Positions 47,682 to 58,969 of a stretch of DNA of 64,000 nt are shown piece by piece. The translations under genes were made by a program, and so were the position numbers. Positions within the stretch are counted from its first letter, which is position 1; every line of letters starts with the position of its first letter. The notes under the pieces were generated by a model that was not told where the DNA came from, searched no databases, and worked only from the letters and a program-made list of their open reading frames with translations. Source of the DNA: Boswellia sacra (taxonomy: Eukaryota > Streptophyta > Magnoliopsida > Sapindales > Burseraceae). The stretch is from NCBI GenBank assembly GCA_013180625.2, contig SNVD02004887.1, positions 62,001 to 126,000 on the forward strand. The letters run 5' to 3'.

Positions 47682-48349
47682 CTTGACGGTCCAAAACATT
47701 CAAATATGATAATTAAGAAAAATACTATTCTAAAGAACTTGATAATAAATAGTCAAATATGAGTAAAAAATTCTGTCATACTTGACAGTATCCAAACGGA
47801 CAAGTATTAATAAACAGTCAAATATGAGTAAAAAATTTTGTCATACTTGACAGTATCTCAACGGATAAGTATTAATAAACAGTCAAAATTTTGTCATATT
47901 TGACAGTATCAAAACGGACAAGTATTAAAAATATCATTTTATAATAATATTTGTCTGTCAAAAAAGGGTCAAATATTATTCTATGTTCACATACTTGACG
48001 GTTAAAAGCAATCAAATATGGAAAAAATTAGGTTCATCATATTTGACTGTTACTGTCAAATATTATTAACAATAATTTAAAATTTTTGACCGTTAATTTT
48101 GTCATATTTGACGGTTTCTGTCAAATATTTCTTCTAGAAACCGTCAAATAATGCCAAAAATTGAATTCCAATGGTATATAAACTTGACTACTTTGTAAGA
48201 GTCAAATATGTTGTAGTGAATATTTGACTGTTTGACTAACTGTCAATTATTATCATATTTGACGGTGACATATATGACATGCAATAACCGTCAAATATGA
48301 TCATATTTGACGGTTAAAAACAGTCAAATATTTGTTTTTTCTTGTAGTG
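47678..48349. repeat. CACTA right subterminal repeat region and terminus
   Basis: Dense repeats of CATACTTGACGGT / TCATATTTGAC / ACCGTCAAATA in both orientations. At 47750-47930 a unit of about 80 bp (GTCATACTTGACAGTATC, ACGGACAAGTATTAATAAAC) is repeated three times. A small palindrome, GGTTTCTGTCAAAT...TAGAAACCGTCAAA, is at about 48113-48150. In En/Spm such motifs bind the transposon protein TnpA; a similar role here is inference. The end is TTTTTTCTTGTAGTG. Confidence 0.85.
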
Positions 48350-48640
48350 TATATAATTTCCATTTAGTTAATTATAATTTGCACTTTTAAAATCTTAGTT
48401 TTCTAGGTAAAATTGAATTTGCTTAAAACCATACTTAGCATGAGATAACTTTAAATAAGAAGTTATGAATTTCCCAATTGAACAAATGTTCTGGTGTTGT
48501 TAGTGGTTTGAATTTGTTTTGGCAATCTTATTTAATTTTCAATTTAGCTAGGTAATATTTATTTATATTATTTTTTAAGATTTTAATAAATAGTGATTAA
48601 AAATTTCTTAAATATATTTTAGTGGTTATAAAAATTTTTT
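48350..48640. other. Flank right of CACTA element
   Basis: AT-rich. It may be the continuation of the LTR-like sequence interrupted at 36193 (both flanks hold TTTAGTT... words), but no duplication proves it. Confidence 0.25.
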
Positions 48641-48753
48641 TATATATCAATGGAGTATGGCTTATTTGGCCATTCTACGTGTAAAACACTTAAAAAAATT
48701 AAAATCAGATGACTAAACAGTATAGCTTTTGAAAAGTACAATAATCTAGCTTG

Positions 48754-48759
48754 TTTATT
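48754..48759 (-). terminator. Polyadenylation signal for the P450
   Basis: AATAAA on the minus strand, about 65 bases after the P450 stop codon. Confidence 0.55.
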
Positions 48760-48822
48760 ATGCACGATACAACTTTGTTCCAAAAGTCATTATTACCATA
48801 GCATAACTAAAGCATGCCAGAA

Positions 48823-50572
48823 TCATAGGGAGTAAACATGAAGTGGTAGTCGAGGTTCAGGAACAACAAGAAGTGGGATCTTTTTTGGAGTTGAGAGCCC
48901 AAAAATTTCCTCCATATCCATGTCCTCTTTCTTCATGTCACTCGCCAATTTCCATGTAAAACATTGTAGAAGATTAGCCAAACTTGTTTGAATAACCTTG
49001 AGGCCAAGACTATAACCGGGGCACATTCTTCTCCCCGCTCCAAATGGCAGCAGCTCAAAATCTTGGCCTTTAACATCAATATCCTTCCTTATCATGAATC
49101 TATCAGGCCAAAATTCATTGGGTTGGTCCCATATGGCAGGATCTCGCCCTATTGACCACACATTAACGAGCACACGCGTGCCCTTGAGGATGTCATAGCC
49201 AGCAACTTTGCAATCTTCTTGAGCCAATCGAGGCACCAACATTGGTGCAACAGGATGAAGACGCATTGTTTCCTTGACAATTGCACATACGAATGGAAGT
49301 TTAACAAGGTCTGTCTCTTCTACCAATCTGTTTCTCCCAATTACTCTATCTAGTTCTTCAGTTGCTTTTTCAAAAATTTCTGGCTTTTTCAAGAGCTCCG
49401 CAATTGCCCATTCTGTAGTCACAGTTGAGCTCTCAGTTCCACCACCTAGAAGGTCCTGATCAAAATTTCAAAACAATATTAATGATATTATATATGCTTC
49501 AGAATTATTGGTTAGGTTGATAACATAGTAAATAGTAAATATCGGAGGTTAAATGTAAAGTTGGTGCAAACTTAGCCTTTAACTTGAGGGGTTTCTTAAA
49601 AGGACAAGGTATGACAAAACGTAAAATGAAAATGGCCATTATATCTATTTATCATACCCCGATTATAGCCTTAATCTGATGCCTTTGGAGCTTGACTTCA
49701 AGGGTAGGATCATCAGCAAGCTGCAGCAACACATCCACCAGATCCTTAGCAACAAAGTCCTTAACCGATTTCCTCCTAGCATCATGCTCATCCAACACAT
49801 GCTCATAAAACCTATCCAGCTTCTTCATCAAAGCCTTCATTCTCTTTGTGTATCCTTGTATATCCAAAAACTCAAGCCACGGAATTGAATCCCCTATATG
49901 CAGCACCCCATTCAGCAAGAATAACTCTTCAAGCATTTCCTGGAACTCACGTGGCGTTACAAACTTATTATTTTCTGTTTCATCTGTGTATTTTTTCCCA
50001 AATGCCATCCGACTTATCACATTCAAACTAAGAGTAGAAAAACGATCTTTCAAAGTAAAAGGCTTGCCAGATGATTTATACAGGTCACTAACAAGCGCTT
50101 TTATTTCTTCTACTCTTATGTACTCAAATGATTCCAAGCGTTTTGCACTAAAGAGTTCCATTAAGCACATCTTTCGTGCCTGGCGCCAATAGGCGCCATA
50201 TGGTGCCCATACAATATCCGAGTAATTATAAGTAGTGTACTTGCCTGCAATAGTCTGTGGCCTTGATGCAAAGTAGAGATCATACGTTTTGAGGAAATAT
50301 TTTGCCATTTCAACCGAAGAGGCCACCACGACGGGGTGTGAACCAAACCTGAGTTGCATAATTGGTCCATACTTTCGCGAGAGATGGTGGATAGAACGGT
50401 GGGGGAGTGCGCCAATCAAGTTCAGATTACCAATGATTGGCCAAGTTTTTGGACCGGGTGGCAGCTTAAATTTTCGATGCCAAAGATGGTGGAAAAGAGA
50501 GTTGAGGACAAAGAGGAGGAGAACGAGGGTTAGTTGCCAAACGAATGAATTTGAAGCGCAAGGAATCTCCAT
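48823..50572 (-). CDS. Cytochrome P450, CYP71 clan (CYP92A-like)
   Basis: Two exons: 50572-49658 and 49455-48823, intron 49456-49657 with GT...AG borders in phase 0. The product is 515 residues, normal for the family. Visible parts: N-terminal membrane anchor (about residues 12-30), proline hinge LPPGP (37-41), C-helix WRQAR (129-133), I-helix GGTES (310-314), E-T-M-R of the K-helix (367-370), PDRF (423-426) and the haem-binding FGAGRRMCPG (443-452) with Cys450 as ligand. All key residues are present. Such enzymes sit on the ER membrane and use a P450 reductase to hydroxylate small molecules. The wording (TYNYSDI, LVPRLAQEDCKVAGYDI, NVWSIGRDP) is closest to CYP92A, whose relatives include enzymes of homoterpene volatile and flavonoid metabolism. 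The substrate cannot be told from sequence. A TATA box lies about 50 bases upstream and AATAAA lies downstream. The only intact gene in the window. Confidence 0.93.
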
Positions 50573-50621
50573 CGTGAAATGATACTTATGTTGGGATGGA
50601 ATTCATTAAACAAAGGAGCAA

Positions 50622-50630
50622 ATTTATAAC
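50622..50630 (-). promoter_or_regulatory. TATA box of the P450
   Basis: Minus-strand GTTATAAATT about 50-58 bases upstream of the ATG, leaving a short leader. A reasonable core promoter by position and sequence. Confidence 0.5.
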
Positions 50631-50639
50631 ACAAAATCA

Positions 50640-51517
50640 TAGGCAACAAGGGTTTATATGTAATTTGAGTATCGTTTCGTTTCCGTATTACCAACTTGCG
50701 CATGGTAAGAAATTACAACTTAAAAAACACGTGAGGCCACTAACATAAAATCCAATAATTGCATAACAACTTCTCTTGAGAATAGTTTTCCACATGTGTT
50801 TATTCAATTAAAATGTTCATGCATATATATAATTACACCTTTTCAACATCGCGGTTACACTATTTTTTCTTTTACAAGAAAAATCATAACTAGATGAAAG
50901 TTTGTTATACCGCGAGGTTTCCGGGGCAATCATAAGCAAATTACAAAAAAAAAAAAAAAAAAAAAAAAAAAGAAAGAAAGAAAGAAGAAAGACCATGACT
51001 ATATCAAAGTTTGATATAGATCAAAAGCACAAGGAATCATCTTTAATGTGATTTTGTACCTGTGTGATAGATTGGAATTTACACCTGTGTTTGAATCTCC
51101 ACTGTGCGGTTCTCGTGGCGCTTCTGCCTAGCTAGTAGTGATTTGCACTATTTGATGCAATTTCTTCATTTATAAATTAACTTAATTACTTATTGTTGCT
51201 CGGTTGCGTGATTGTCTGACAATTAATGTTTTAAAATAATTGTTGATTAGATATCTGCTGGTTGTGGAGAAAATGAAAGAGGATTCAACAACAGTATGAG
51301 AAAAACAAAGAGAAATATGAATAGAGTAGTGCAAATGAGTTCGCTTCTTGATTTCAAAATTTTCTATTGATCAATGACATCAAATCGAACTTTTTGGATG
51401 GCAGATATGACGGCTAATTAATTAGTATTGTAATCTACAGACTAATTTGTATCAATCGGTTGCGACATGATCAGTACAACGCTGCACATTTATTAAGTAA
51501 ATATAGATCAATCAACC
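50640..51517. other. P450 upstream region
   Basis: No gene. It holds a CACGTG-related word (AAACACGTGAGG, about 50728) that could be a G-box-like site, and an A-tract of about 27 bases followed by (GAAA)n at about 50944-50990. Nothing else was recognised. Confidence 0.45.
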
Positions 51518-52018
51518 TTAAGGGTGGGAATTCGTGTCATGCGTGTCGACTCATTTAATTATTCATGTCAAGACATGAAACACGGATCCGACACGGTTAT
51601 TAAACGTGTTACCGACGTGTTGTAATCGTGTCATATTTAATTCACAAAATTTACTTAATCGTTTAACCTAGTTATACATAATATATTATATTCTATATAT
51701 TTATATTAATTAAAATTATTTTTAGAATATAAATCATTTTTAGTATAAAATATTATTAAAATCATCATAATTTATTATTTTATAAATTAATTTATTTTAT
51801 AATATAAAAATTTCAATTTTATAATATATATATTGTAAGTAGGTAACAATTTATATCATTAAATGAGCTTACATATTAAGGATAGACAAAATATGTTTAA
51901 CTATTCGTGTCATTAAACGGGTTGGCGTGTTGAACACCCTCAACATGAATCCGATCCATTTATTAATCGTGTATTGTGTTCGTATCGTATTTATGTCGTG
52001 TCTCAAATTCCCACCTCT
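51518..52018. mobile_element. hAT-type MITE, 501 bp
   Basis: Terminal inverted repeats: TTAAGGGTGGGAATTCGTG at the left, and at the right the complement of AGAGGTGGGAATTTGAGAC. The 8-bp direct duplication AATCAACC is perfect (51510-51517 and 52019-52026); 8 bp is the hAT superfamily signature. Subterminal CGTGTC words are frequent on both sides, and the middle is very AT-rich. No coding capacity. Confidence 0.88.
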
Positions 52019-52026
52019 AATCAACC

Positions 52027-52832
52027 CCGAAACAAAAAAAAAAAAATTACTAAAAAAGGGAATTTTCTGCCTTCTAATTACATTGAGAGTGGATAAGTTG
52101 CAAAGAGGAGATAATGGGATCAACACGAACTTAATGTAGACAATAAGATTAAAATTTGTTCACTTGAAAAAAAGAGACTGCTAAAAGCAATCAAATAATG
52201 CTTGCCTTTTGATCGACCAGCCTCTCCAACCAAAAAGAAAAGCTCTTTAATCATGCAAAACCTCAAATATATATACTAGCCCTCATGTGATTGTGCAACC
52301 TATATAAATTTCCATTTTAAGGTATAATAAATTGATAATTGGGGAAATTGAATGGATCCAGACTAATCTAATTGAATTTACTTGACTATCTTATTAGGAA
52401 CTGATGACGTGAGAGCAGAATTTGAAATTTAAAACATTTATTTTTTATATTTATATCATGTTAAGAAAACTATTTAACCAAAAAAATTTGAACAATATGG
52501 TAATTAAGAGTTGGACCAATAATTTACATTTGTCTATAAACAATTAAAGGTTTTGACAAATTAAATGTTCACCTTTTTTTTTCCTTCTTTTGCGTTGATT
52601 TTAATACGGAGTAGAAGAACATAATCTACTTCTTTCACATATTCCTTTGAAGTTCGAAATTAATATGATCGAAATTATTAACTGCTTTTTTGTGACAACA
52701 CCCGAGGGGTAGTGTTTCAATTATTGAGATTGCCGTTGACATAATTTATTAATGAAATTGATGTATTCAGAATTATAAATATGAAGAACCCCTTGTACAA
52801 AATACAAATAAAGAGAAAACCTTATAGGGTAA
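52027..52832. other. Intergenic between MITE and Copia D
   Basis: AT-rich. A TATA-like CCTATATAAATTT occurs near 52299 with no gene after it. Nothing else was recognised. Confidence 0.4.
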
Positions 52833-53554
52833 TGTTGTGAGAATTTCACTTCGGGGCTTTCATTATCAAAGGTAAACGTTGGTGCACACACAAGTTGAAG
52901 CTACAACTTAAGTTTATAAAGTTGCAGCGCCATTTCTCATCAGCAGAGGAAAGTGAATAGTAAGTTGAAGCTGGAGGTTGAGTCTTTGAGGCTGCAGCAC
53001 CAAAATCCTTTTCAAGCGCCAGGAAAGTGAAGCTACAACACTGTGATGAAGATGAGTACTAGAAAAATGAACTCGCAGCTTCGGGATGCTAATGTGTAGC
53101 TATGTGATGGAGTTACAGCTCTTCATGCTGATGTGGAATTTTAGCTTATTTTTAAGATATAAATAGGACATCCTAAAGTCTATTTCATATCTTGATCTTA
53201 TTGTAATTTTAGAGTGAGCCTTCAATCTAGAGAGGAACAACTGAAACCATAGCCATGTGAAAAGAACAAGAGAGAAAGAATTGAGCTTGAGGCTAAAAGA
53301 GAGATTAGGGTTTTCTAATCTAGGATCCTTTCTAGGTTATTTGTTGTTGTGATTTGCCTTGTAATTGTTTACTGTTACATAGTGAAATCTGTTGTTGGAC
53401 TGACGTGGACATAGGTCAATTTTGATCAAACAACATAAATTTTTGTGTCTTGTTTTGTTGTTTCTTTGCTACTTGTGTGTATGTATGATTTGTCATTTGT
53501 GAAGTTTGTGCCTTTGATTTTGCGGCTTGGTTATTTTCTTTCAATGATTCCCAC
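52833..53554 (+). repeat. Copia D 5' LTR (edges approximate)
   Basis: Starts TGTTGTGAGAATTTC. It has a TATA box (AAGATATAAATAGG, about 53153), then the phrase TGACGTGGACATAGGTCAA near 53401 that recurs in the other copia LTRs near the transcript 5' end. It ends CCCACA at about 53554 before a weak primer-site-like TGGTGTGGTGAGC (53558-53570). No second LTR is in the window to fix the edges. Confidence 0.55.
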
Positions 53555-53585
53555 ATGTGGTGTGGTGAGCATGAACCATTGAAGA

Positions 53586-54360
53586 TGGCTACAACCAACT
53601 TTGAGAACAATTCAATGGCAAGGGAGACTTCGGTATTCGACAACAAAGGATGAGAGCAATCTTGGCTCAATAGAAGGTTGCTCAGACACTTCAAGGTGTG
53701 AAGAATCTTTCTAGCACCATGTCAAAAATGAAGAAGATAGAGATACTCAAAATGGTGTATAGTACTATGATCTTGTATCTTAGTGACAATGTTTTGAGGA
53801 AGTGCAATAAGGAGACAATTATAGCAGGTTTGTGGATGAAATTAAAGAGTCTTTATATGATGAAATCTCTCTCAAATTGAATCTATTTGAAGGTGAAATT
53901 GTTCGGATTCAAGATGCAGGAGGACAAGAGTCTTTATAAGAATCTTGACGAATTCAAGAAGTTTGTGATTGAATTGGAGAATTATGGAAGAAGATCAATG
54001 ATAAAGATCAAGCAGTCATATTGTTAAACTCATTATCCTTAGTTTACAGCCAACTTCGTGGTACCATTTAAGTATGTTAGAGACATTTTATCCCTTGATG
54101 ATTTGAAACCAACTATTAGGTCCAAAGAATTGGATTAAGGGCAGAGAAGAAGGCAAGTAGTAGTAGTGAGGCTCTTAATTTTTGAGGTGGAACTAAGAAG
54201 AGAGACAACAACAAGAATAAAGGAAACTCAAGATCCAAATCATGGAGAAGAATCAGGTGTTATTAATGAAAAAAGGAGGGCCACATAAAAAGGGAGTGCC
54301 CTAACAGAAAGAAGAAGTCAAATTATAAGAAGGAAATTGGAGATGTGTTAGTGGTGTCGA
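53586..54360 (+). pseudogene. Copia D gag, degenerate
   Basis: Begins ATGGCTACAACCAAC. After a frameshift it reads FNGKGDFGIRQQRMRAILAQ, a stop, then KVAQTLQGVKNL and ILKMVYSTMILYLSDNVLRK (open 53698-53880). Downstream pieces keep the UBN2 gag order, ending with a knuckle remnant around 54255-54300 (KKEGHIKRECPN; the first Cys pair is damaged). At least six stops or shifts. Confidence 0.78.
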
Positions 54361-55170
54361 ATAAATATGATTCGGCAGAGGTACTAGTACATTTAGCACG
54401 TGATACACAAAAAGAATGGAATTTGGACCTTGGATGCTCATTTCACATGAGTATGAACTATGACTAGTTTTAGACATTCAACGAGATTCATGGAGGAACT
54501 GTCTTACTTAGGAATAACAAGGCTTGAACGATTAAAGGAATCAGATCTATCAAGGTGCGAATGTTTGATGGTTTTAATAGGGTTGCAGAAGGTAAGATAT
54601 GCTCCAAAGCTTAGGTGAAATTTTATTTCTCTTGGGATGCTTAATTTAATTGGTTGTTTTGTTAAAATTGAAAAGGGGGTGACAAAAATTGGAAAAGGTG
54701 TATTAATGATGATGAAAGACACTCTTTCAAATGGCTTGTACTCTTTGATTAGTACAACAAGTATTGGAATTGTAATAACTATCTCAACATGCAACCAGAA
54801 GTTCTTGACAGAGTGGAACATAATTGATTTATGTCATAAGAGGTTGAAGTATGTGAGTGAGAAGGGTTTGGACGAGTTGCATAAAAGAGGGTTGCTGGGG
54901 AAAGAAAAACTTAGGAATTTAGAGTTTTGTCAACACTGTGTGTATGGTAAAAGTCACAAATTGAAGTTTGGGAGATCAATGCATGTAACACATGGCATTT
55001 TAAACTATGAACATGTAGATCTTTAGGGTGTTGCTCACGTTCAATCCCATGGTAGAGGTAAGTTTTTTATATCTTTGGTTGATGACTATTCTAGGAAGTC
55101 GTAGGTGCATATTATAAAGAGTAAGGATCAGGCATTTGAGAAATTCAAAGAGTGGAGAGTCATGGTTAAA
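54361..55170 (+). pseudogene. Copia D protease, pre-integrase and integrase start
   Basis: The protease region reads WNLDLGCSFHMSMNYD, where D-S-G has become D-L-G. After stops, 54637-55026 ends with the zinc-binding region (LCHKRLKYVSEKGLDELHKR; FCQHCVYGKS) and YEHVDL, the first integrase Asp. It continues GRGKFFISLVDDYSRKS, a stop, and FEKFKEWRVMVKN, and is then cut at about 55170 by element E. It resumes at 62482. Confidence 0.8.
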
Positions 55171-55178
55171 AATTATTA

Positions 55179-56584
55179 TGTCTCGACTTTGCAAAAAATG
55201 TAAAAAGATAATTGTATCCTTATCAGAGAAAATAAAATACAAAAATATCCTTCCTGATGAAAGTCTAAAATGTCTTTGGTGTTGCCAGACGTCTATCTAG
55301 ATTTGGAGAGTTGGTCCACGTCACCTCAAAATTGTTTAAATGCCATGTTGTAGGCCTCTGTTGATGATACAAGAAAAGGTCAAGGACTCCATTAAGGAAA
55401 AGCGGTGGGAGCAAACAGAAGAGACAAGTGATGGTACACGTAAAGGGCTGACTCTGATAGAAAAACTAATTCTGAATACCAGAAATTTGTGATACTGTTA
55501 CTAATCTAGAACTGTTTTAGAAATGAATACAATTCAAAATTAAGCAGTTTCAGATTCACTGAATCTAGAGCTCCAGAAGAAAAAAAAAAAAAACCAAATC
55601 CTTGAGCTTGACAGAAAAGCAAGACTATAATACTAGTGCTCCAAAAAGAAAAGAAGGAAAAGTGCTTGACCTATTGTATTGACTCATACTGAGGTTACTG
55701 ACTGAAAAACGATTGTGTTTAGGCTAAATGATGATTTATGTAGATTTAGGATGCACTAGGATGGTGTTTCAAACCATATATGAACTAATAAGGAATGTGA
55801 CATGAGTTGCTAACTAAAAATTACGTGAATGGCTTTGAATGATGATATATGTGTGTTTGCTGGATGATTTAGGAAGAATATGAATGACTAAACCATATGC
55901 CTAGACCCCCCTTTTGTATTGTTGAATGAAATAGTTTGATAAGGATAGTATAATAGGAATAGTAATTAAAGTAGGATTCTAATAATCTAGATAAGGATAA
56001 GGCTTAAGTATTTATCTAATACAAATAATACAGGGTAATGTGGGATAATGCATGAAATAAATAATTAATATTTATCTTAAAATAATGTAGGAATAATGCA
56101 GGAAAAGACCCCTAATCCTAATCAAACCTTTTTTAACCATCTTGTCCTCACCCTTAGCCTCAATAATTAATTACCAGAATACCCCTTAAGTGGGCTTGGT
56201 TCCAACAACTTAGGCTAAGTGGACCTAATATCTTCTGTTTATACCTACCAAACCACAACCCACCAAAGAGCCCCCTTGGTGGCTTGGGTCCACTTCATCT
56301 TAGGTTGAATACAGTTTTAGGACATAGAGTCAGATTTAGATTCAAATTTGTAGGGTTCTATGGTATTGGGCCTCTAGGCTCCAATATACGATGAACCATA
56401 GCCCAATATACAATATGACAGAATATGTGCACTTACAAATTACTGCTAGCTTGTCTTTTCATATTAGGCTATCAGATTAAGAGTTCAGAGGCCTTTTTTC
56501 TAATTATACTGGTTGATTTGAAGTGCCATGGCCATGGACTTTGTAACAAATTCATATTTATATTCAAATTTAGATATGTTTTGA
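55179..56584. repeat. Element E left long terminal repeat
   Basis: Matches 61122-62452 throughout with many substitutions and small indels. Clear similarity stops at TTAGATATGTTTTG. The LTR may extend to about 56856 (TGTCGAGCA), if the right copy lost about 240 bases between two TTTTG words. Confidence 0.75.
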
Positions 56585-56811
56585 TTATTCTTACTAGAGA
56601 TTGCTGTTTTGTTGTTGCAAATTCTATTTTTTCCATATTTAATGTTTTCTTACCACAGACTTTTCCTTCTGGGTTCATTATTTTTTGTACCCTTGTGCCA
56701 TGTTGTGTTGTTACTCAACTCGCTATTAAGTTACTAGTTATTGTTCATTCTAAGCTCGTTACTTATTTGTGTGAATTTTTTCCACAAACCTCTCCAAAGT
56801 AAGGGGTAAGT

Positions 56812-58780
56812 TGTAGACACTAAATTTTTGAGGCTTGATGACAGAATGAAGATAAATGTCGAGCAATGAATATGATTGAAATGCCCTTGAAGATCAAGAA
56901 GAGAAGGGTGAGAAGAAGTTGGTGAAGAGTCTCGAAAATTGACACATGACTTTGAAAAATCACAGAAATTAATCTAGGAGGAATCTGATGATGAGTCATA
57001 TACCATTGTAAAGCTATGGATGTCTAGTTTTCATAAGAATTTATGGATCACAAATCAGAGTTAAAATCAAGAAGTAATGCACAATTTAAGGAACAAAAGT
57101 CCGGAAGGGCTACATCAAAAGAAGACAAAACGGAAATGGTTGAATGGAAACTGACCGGCCGGCCATCAGACATCAGACAGCTGCCCAACTATTGGATAAT
57201 GGCCGACCACCCATCAAATGGTCGCCCGGCTATCTGAAGATGGCCGTTCGGCCCTTGTTGGCTTATTTTCAAAAATTGGGTTGGGAAATTTCCTTTTTCC
57301 TTTTTACCCCTCTCCTATATAAACCCTCCTCCTCTCACTTTGCAAGACACACCAATTGTCGAATACAATCATCTTTCTCCCTCTTGAAGACATGCTCGAG
57401 AATTTGAGAAGTCTTGTTTAGTATAAATATTTTTTCAATCGTTTTTATTACTCTAAACCCGAAAAGGGTACCTCTTGAGAGCAGAATTCTATCCTCTTTC
57501 CTATTTTCTATTTTATTTTTCTTGCTTAGAAAAAGCATATTTAAGGTTTAATTTTATGCTTAGAAGCATGTCTAAGGTTATTATGAATTGTGCTAACCCA
57601 ATTTGTTTTATAAGATAGATAAGCATATCGAGGTAACTCCGCAATCCTTCCTTTTTAGAATCATACTTAAGAATTTACTTTCTTTACGAATGCTTAGAAT
57701 CATGACTAGGGGAACATGTTTAGAATCATGCTTAAGAGCACATGACTAGAATCATGAGAGCAAAATTTATTTGCTTTGATAAATGTCAGGAAATAGCATA
57801 GAATAGGTGAGAATTACCATTTTGCCCTAGAATGTCTTATTTAAGCTAGAATAGCTATGATTGATTTCAATTATTTGAATTAAGCTAGAATATGCAATGA
57901 ATGACATGTTAGGCTAGAAATGCCATGATAATTGATATAAATTATGCTAGAATAGCTATTGGTAGAATTACCAAGATAGAATTTATCAAAATCTAGGCTA
58001 GAATGCCATAATATTAAATTAGGGCTTTGTTTGATTTTATTGTTGATGCATGAACGAATGTTTATTAATAAGTGTAATTGTGTAATACCATGAAGTGGTG
58101 GTGGACTTACATTGGTGGTGAGGGACCATCATTTAGAATATATAGTCGAATATATGAATGTATGGAATATTTTATTGTTGAATAACAAATGTTGTAATCC
58201 TCTTCCTTTCCCCCTTGTTTGATGAAAATGTAATTTTTCTCCTCCCTCTTTCTATGGATGAATATACAACTGTCATTGATTGAATGATCACCTCATATGC
58301 TTAATGAAGATGAAAAATTAGAATGTGTGCATAAAATGAGCAACGCAAAGCGGACTAAGTAACAGCACGAGTTATTATTATTTTTTTTTGTAACCAAGGT
58401 GTCCGAGCCAGCTTACGTGCACCATAACTAATCCTTAGGGGAGACTAGTACGACCACAACCCACTGTCACGATCTCACTCTTACCTCATGGGGAAAGGCC
58501 ATTGTGAAAAGTCGAACCCAGGATTTCTCTGTTGGCCTTACCAACTCCCTCCTAGGCCGCCCTTGCCACTTGAACCAACCCATTGTGGGTAACAACACGA
58601 GTTATTCCTATTTGATATTTCCCAAGTGGAGGCCAGATTTATATCCGTACAGGTCGAAAGACTCGTACCTAACTTCCCAAACCTATCTGTAAAGGGAGGA
58701 AGGTAGTTTAGGTCCCAAAGCAAGGGATCAGATTGCCCCCATTCATTCCCAATTGAATAATTGAGTGGTGACTTCTTTCT
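56812..58780 (+). repeat. Gypsy-like LTR inside element E
   Basis: Starts TGTAGACACTAAATTTTTG. It has GAAATGCCCTTGAAG and TCATATACCATTGTAAAGC phrases, a GC-richer patch with GGCCGGCC (57150-57260), a TATA box (CCTATATAAACCC, about 57314) and a leader-like CT-rich tract. Further on it has the AGACTCGTACCTAACTTCCC / GAGTGGTGACT wording near 58660-58775 that I associate with the ends of Tat-type gypsy LTRs. No partner LTR or protein was found, so it is either a solo LTR or part of E itself. Edges uncertain. Confidence 0.4.
58377..58588 (-). mobile_element. tRNA-derived SINE, about 212 bp
   Basis: Flanked by an 18-bp duplication, GTAACAGCACGAGTTATT (58359-58376) and GTAACAACACGAGTTATT (58589-58606), with one mismatch. 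On the minus strand the 5' end has a box A-like TGGTTCAAGTGGCAAG and, about 50 bases on, a box B-like GGGTTCGAC. The 3' end is an A-rich tail (T run at 58381-58389 on the plus strand) after GGTGTCCGAGCCAGCTTACG (plus strand). It resembles the Au family of plant SINEs. Transcribed by RNA polymerase III and mobilised by LINE enzymes. Confidence 0.88.
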
Positions 58781-58969
58781 CCAGATGTGCCCATAGCTCG
58801 TTTGTATTCCTTTAAGTATTGAAAGAGGCTTTGACATAGTATCATGGTTGCAAACGCTCTGGCTTGACGACAGCCCCGTTCACAACTTTCACTTCGTTGC
58901 TTGAAGATCATCTCTTGGATGGCATTGAAGCCCCTCTGAAGCCATTGCTTGGAATAAATCTGAAATCCT

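Larger units (their letters stand above)
36193..48349. mobile_element. CACTA-type transposon with captured gene fragments
   Basis: The left end is CACTACAAGAAAA (36193) and the right end TTTTTTCTTGTAGTG (to 48349), its complement. Inside both ends the same words occur: CAAATATTTGAC and AACCG. The right 0.7 kb is packed with subterminal repeats of TTTGACGGT / CATACTTGACAG. No transposase was recognised, so it is non-autonomous. Its 12 kb interior holds intron-bearing fragments of at least four host genes (37704-37841, 41277-41500, 44126-44190, 44474-46036) plus unnamed exon-like pieces. The 3 bases outside are TTT and TAT, an imperfect duplication. CACTA elements normally move by cut and paste with proteins supplied in trans. 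Confidence 0.8.

Noticed and set aside
57043..57407. Two overlapping frames around the GGCCGGCC patch
   Set aside because: They lie in a gypsy-like LTR upstream of or across its TATA box, and overlap each other.
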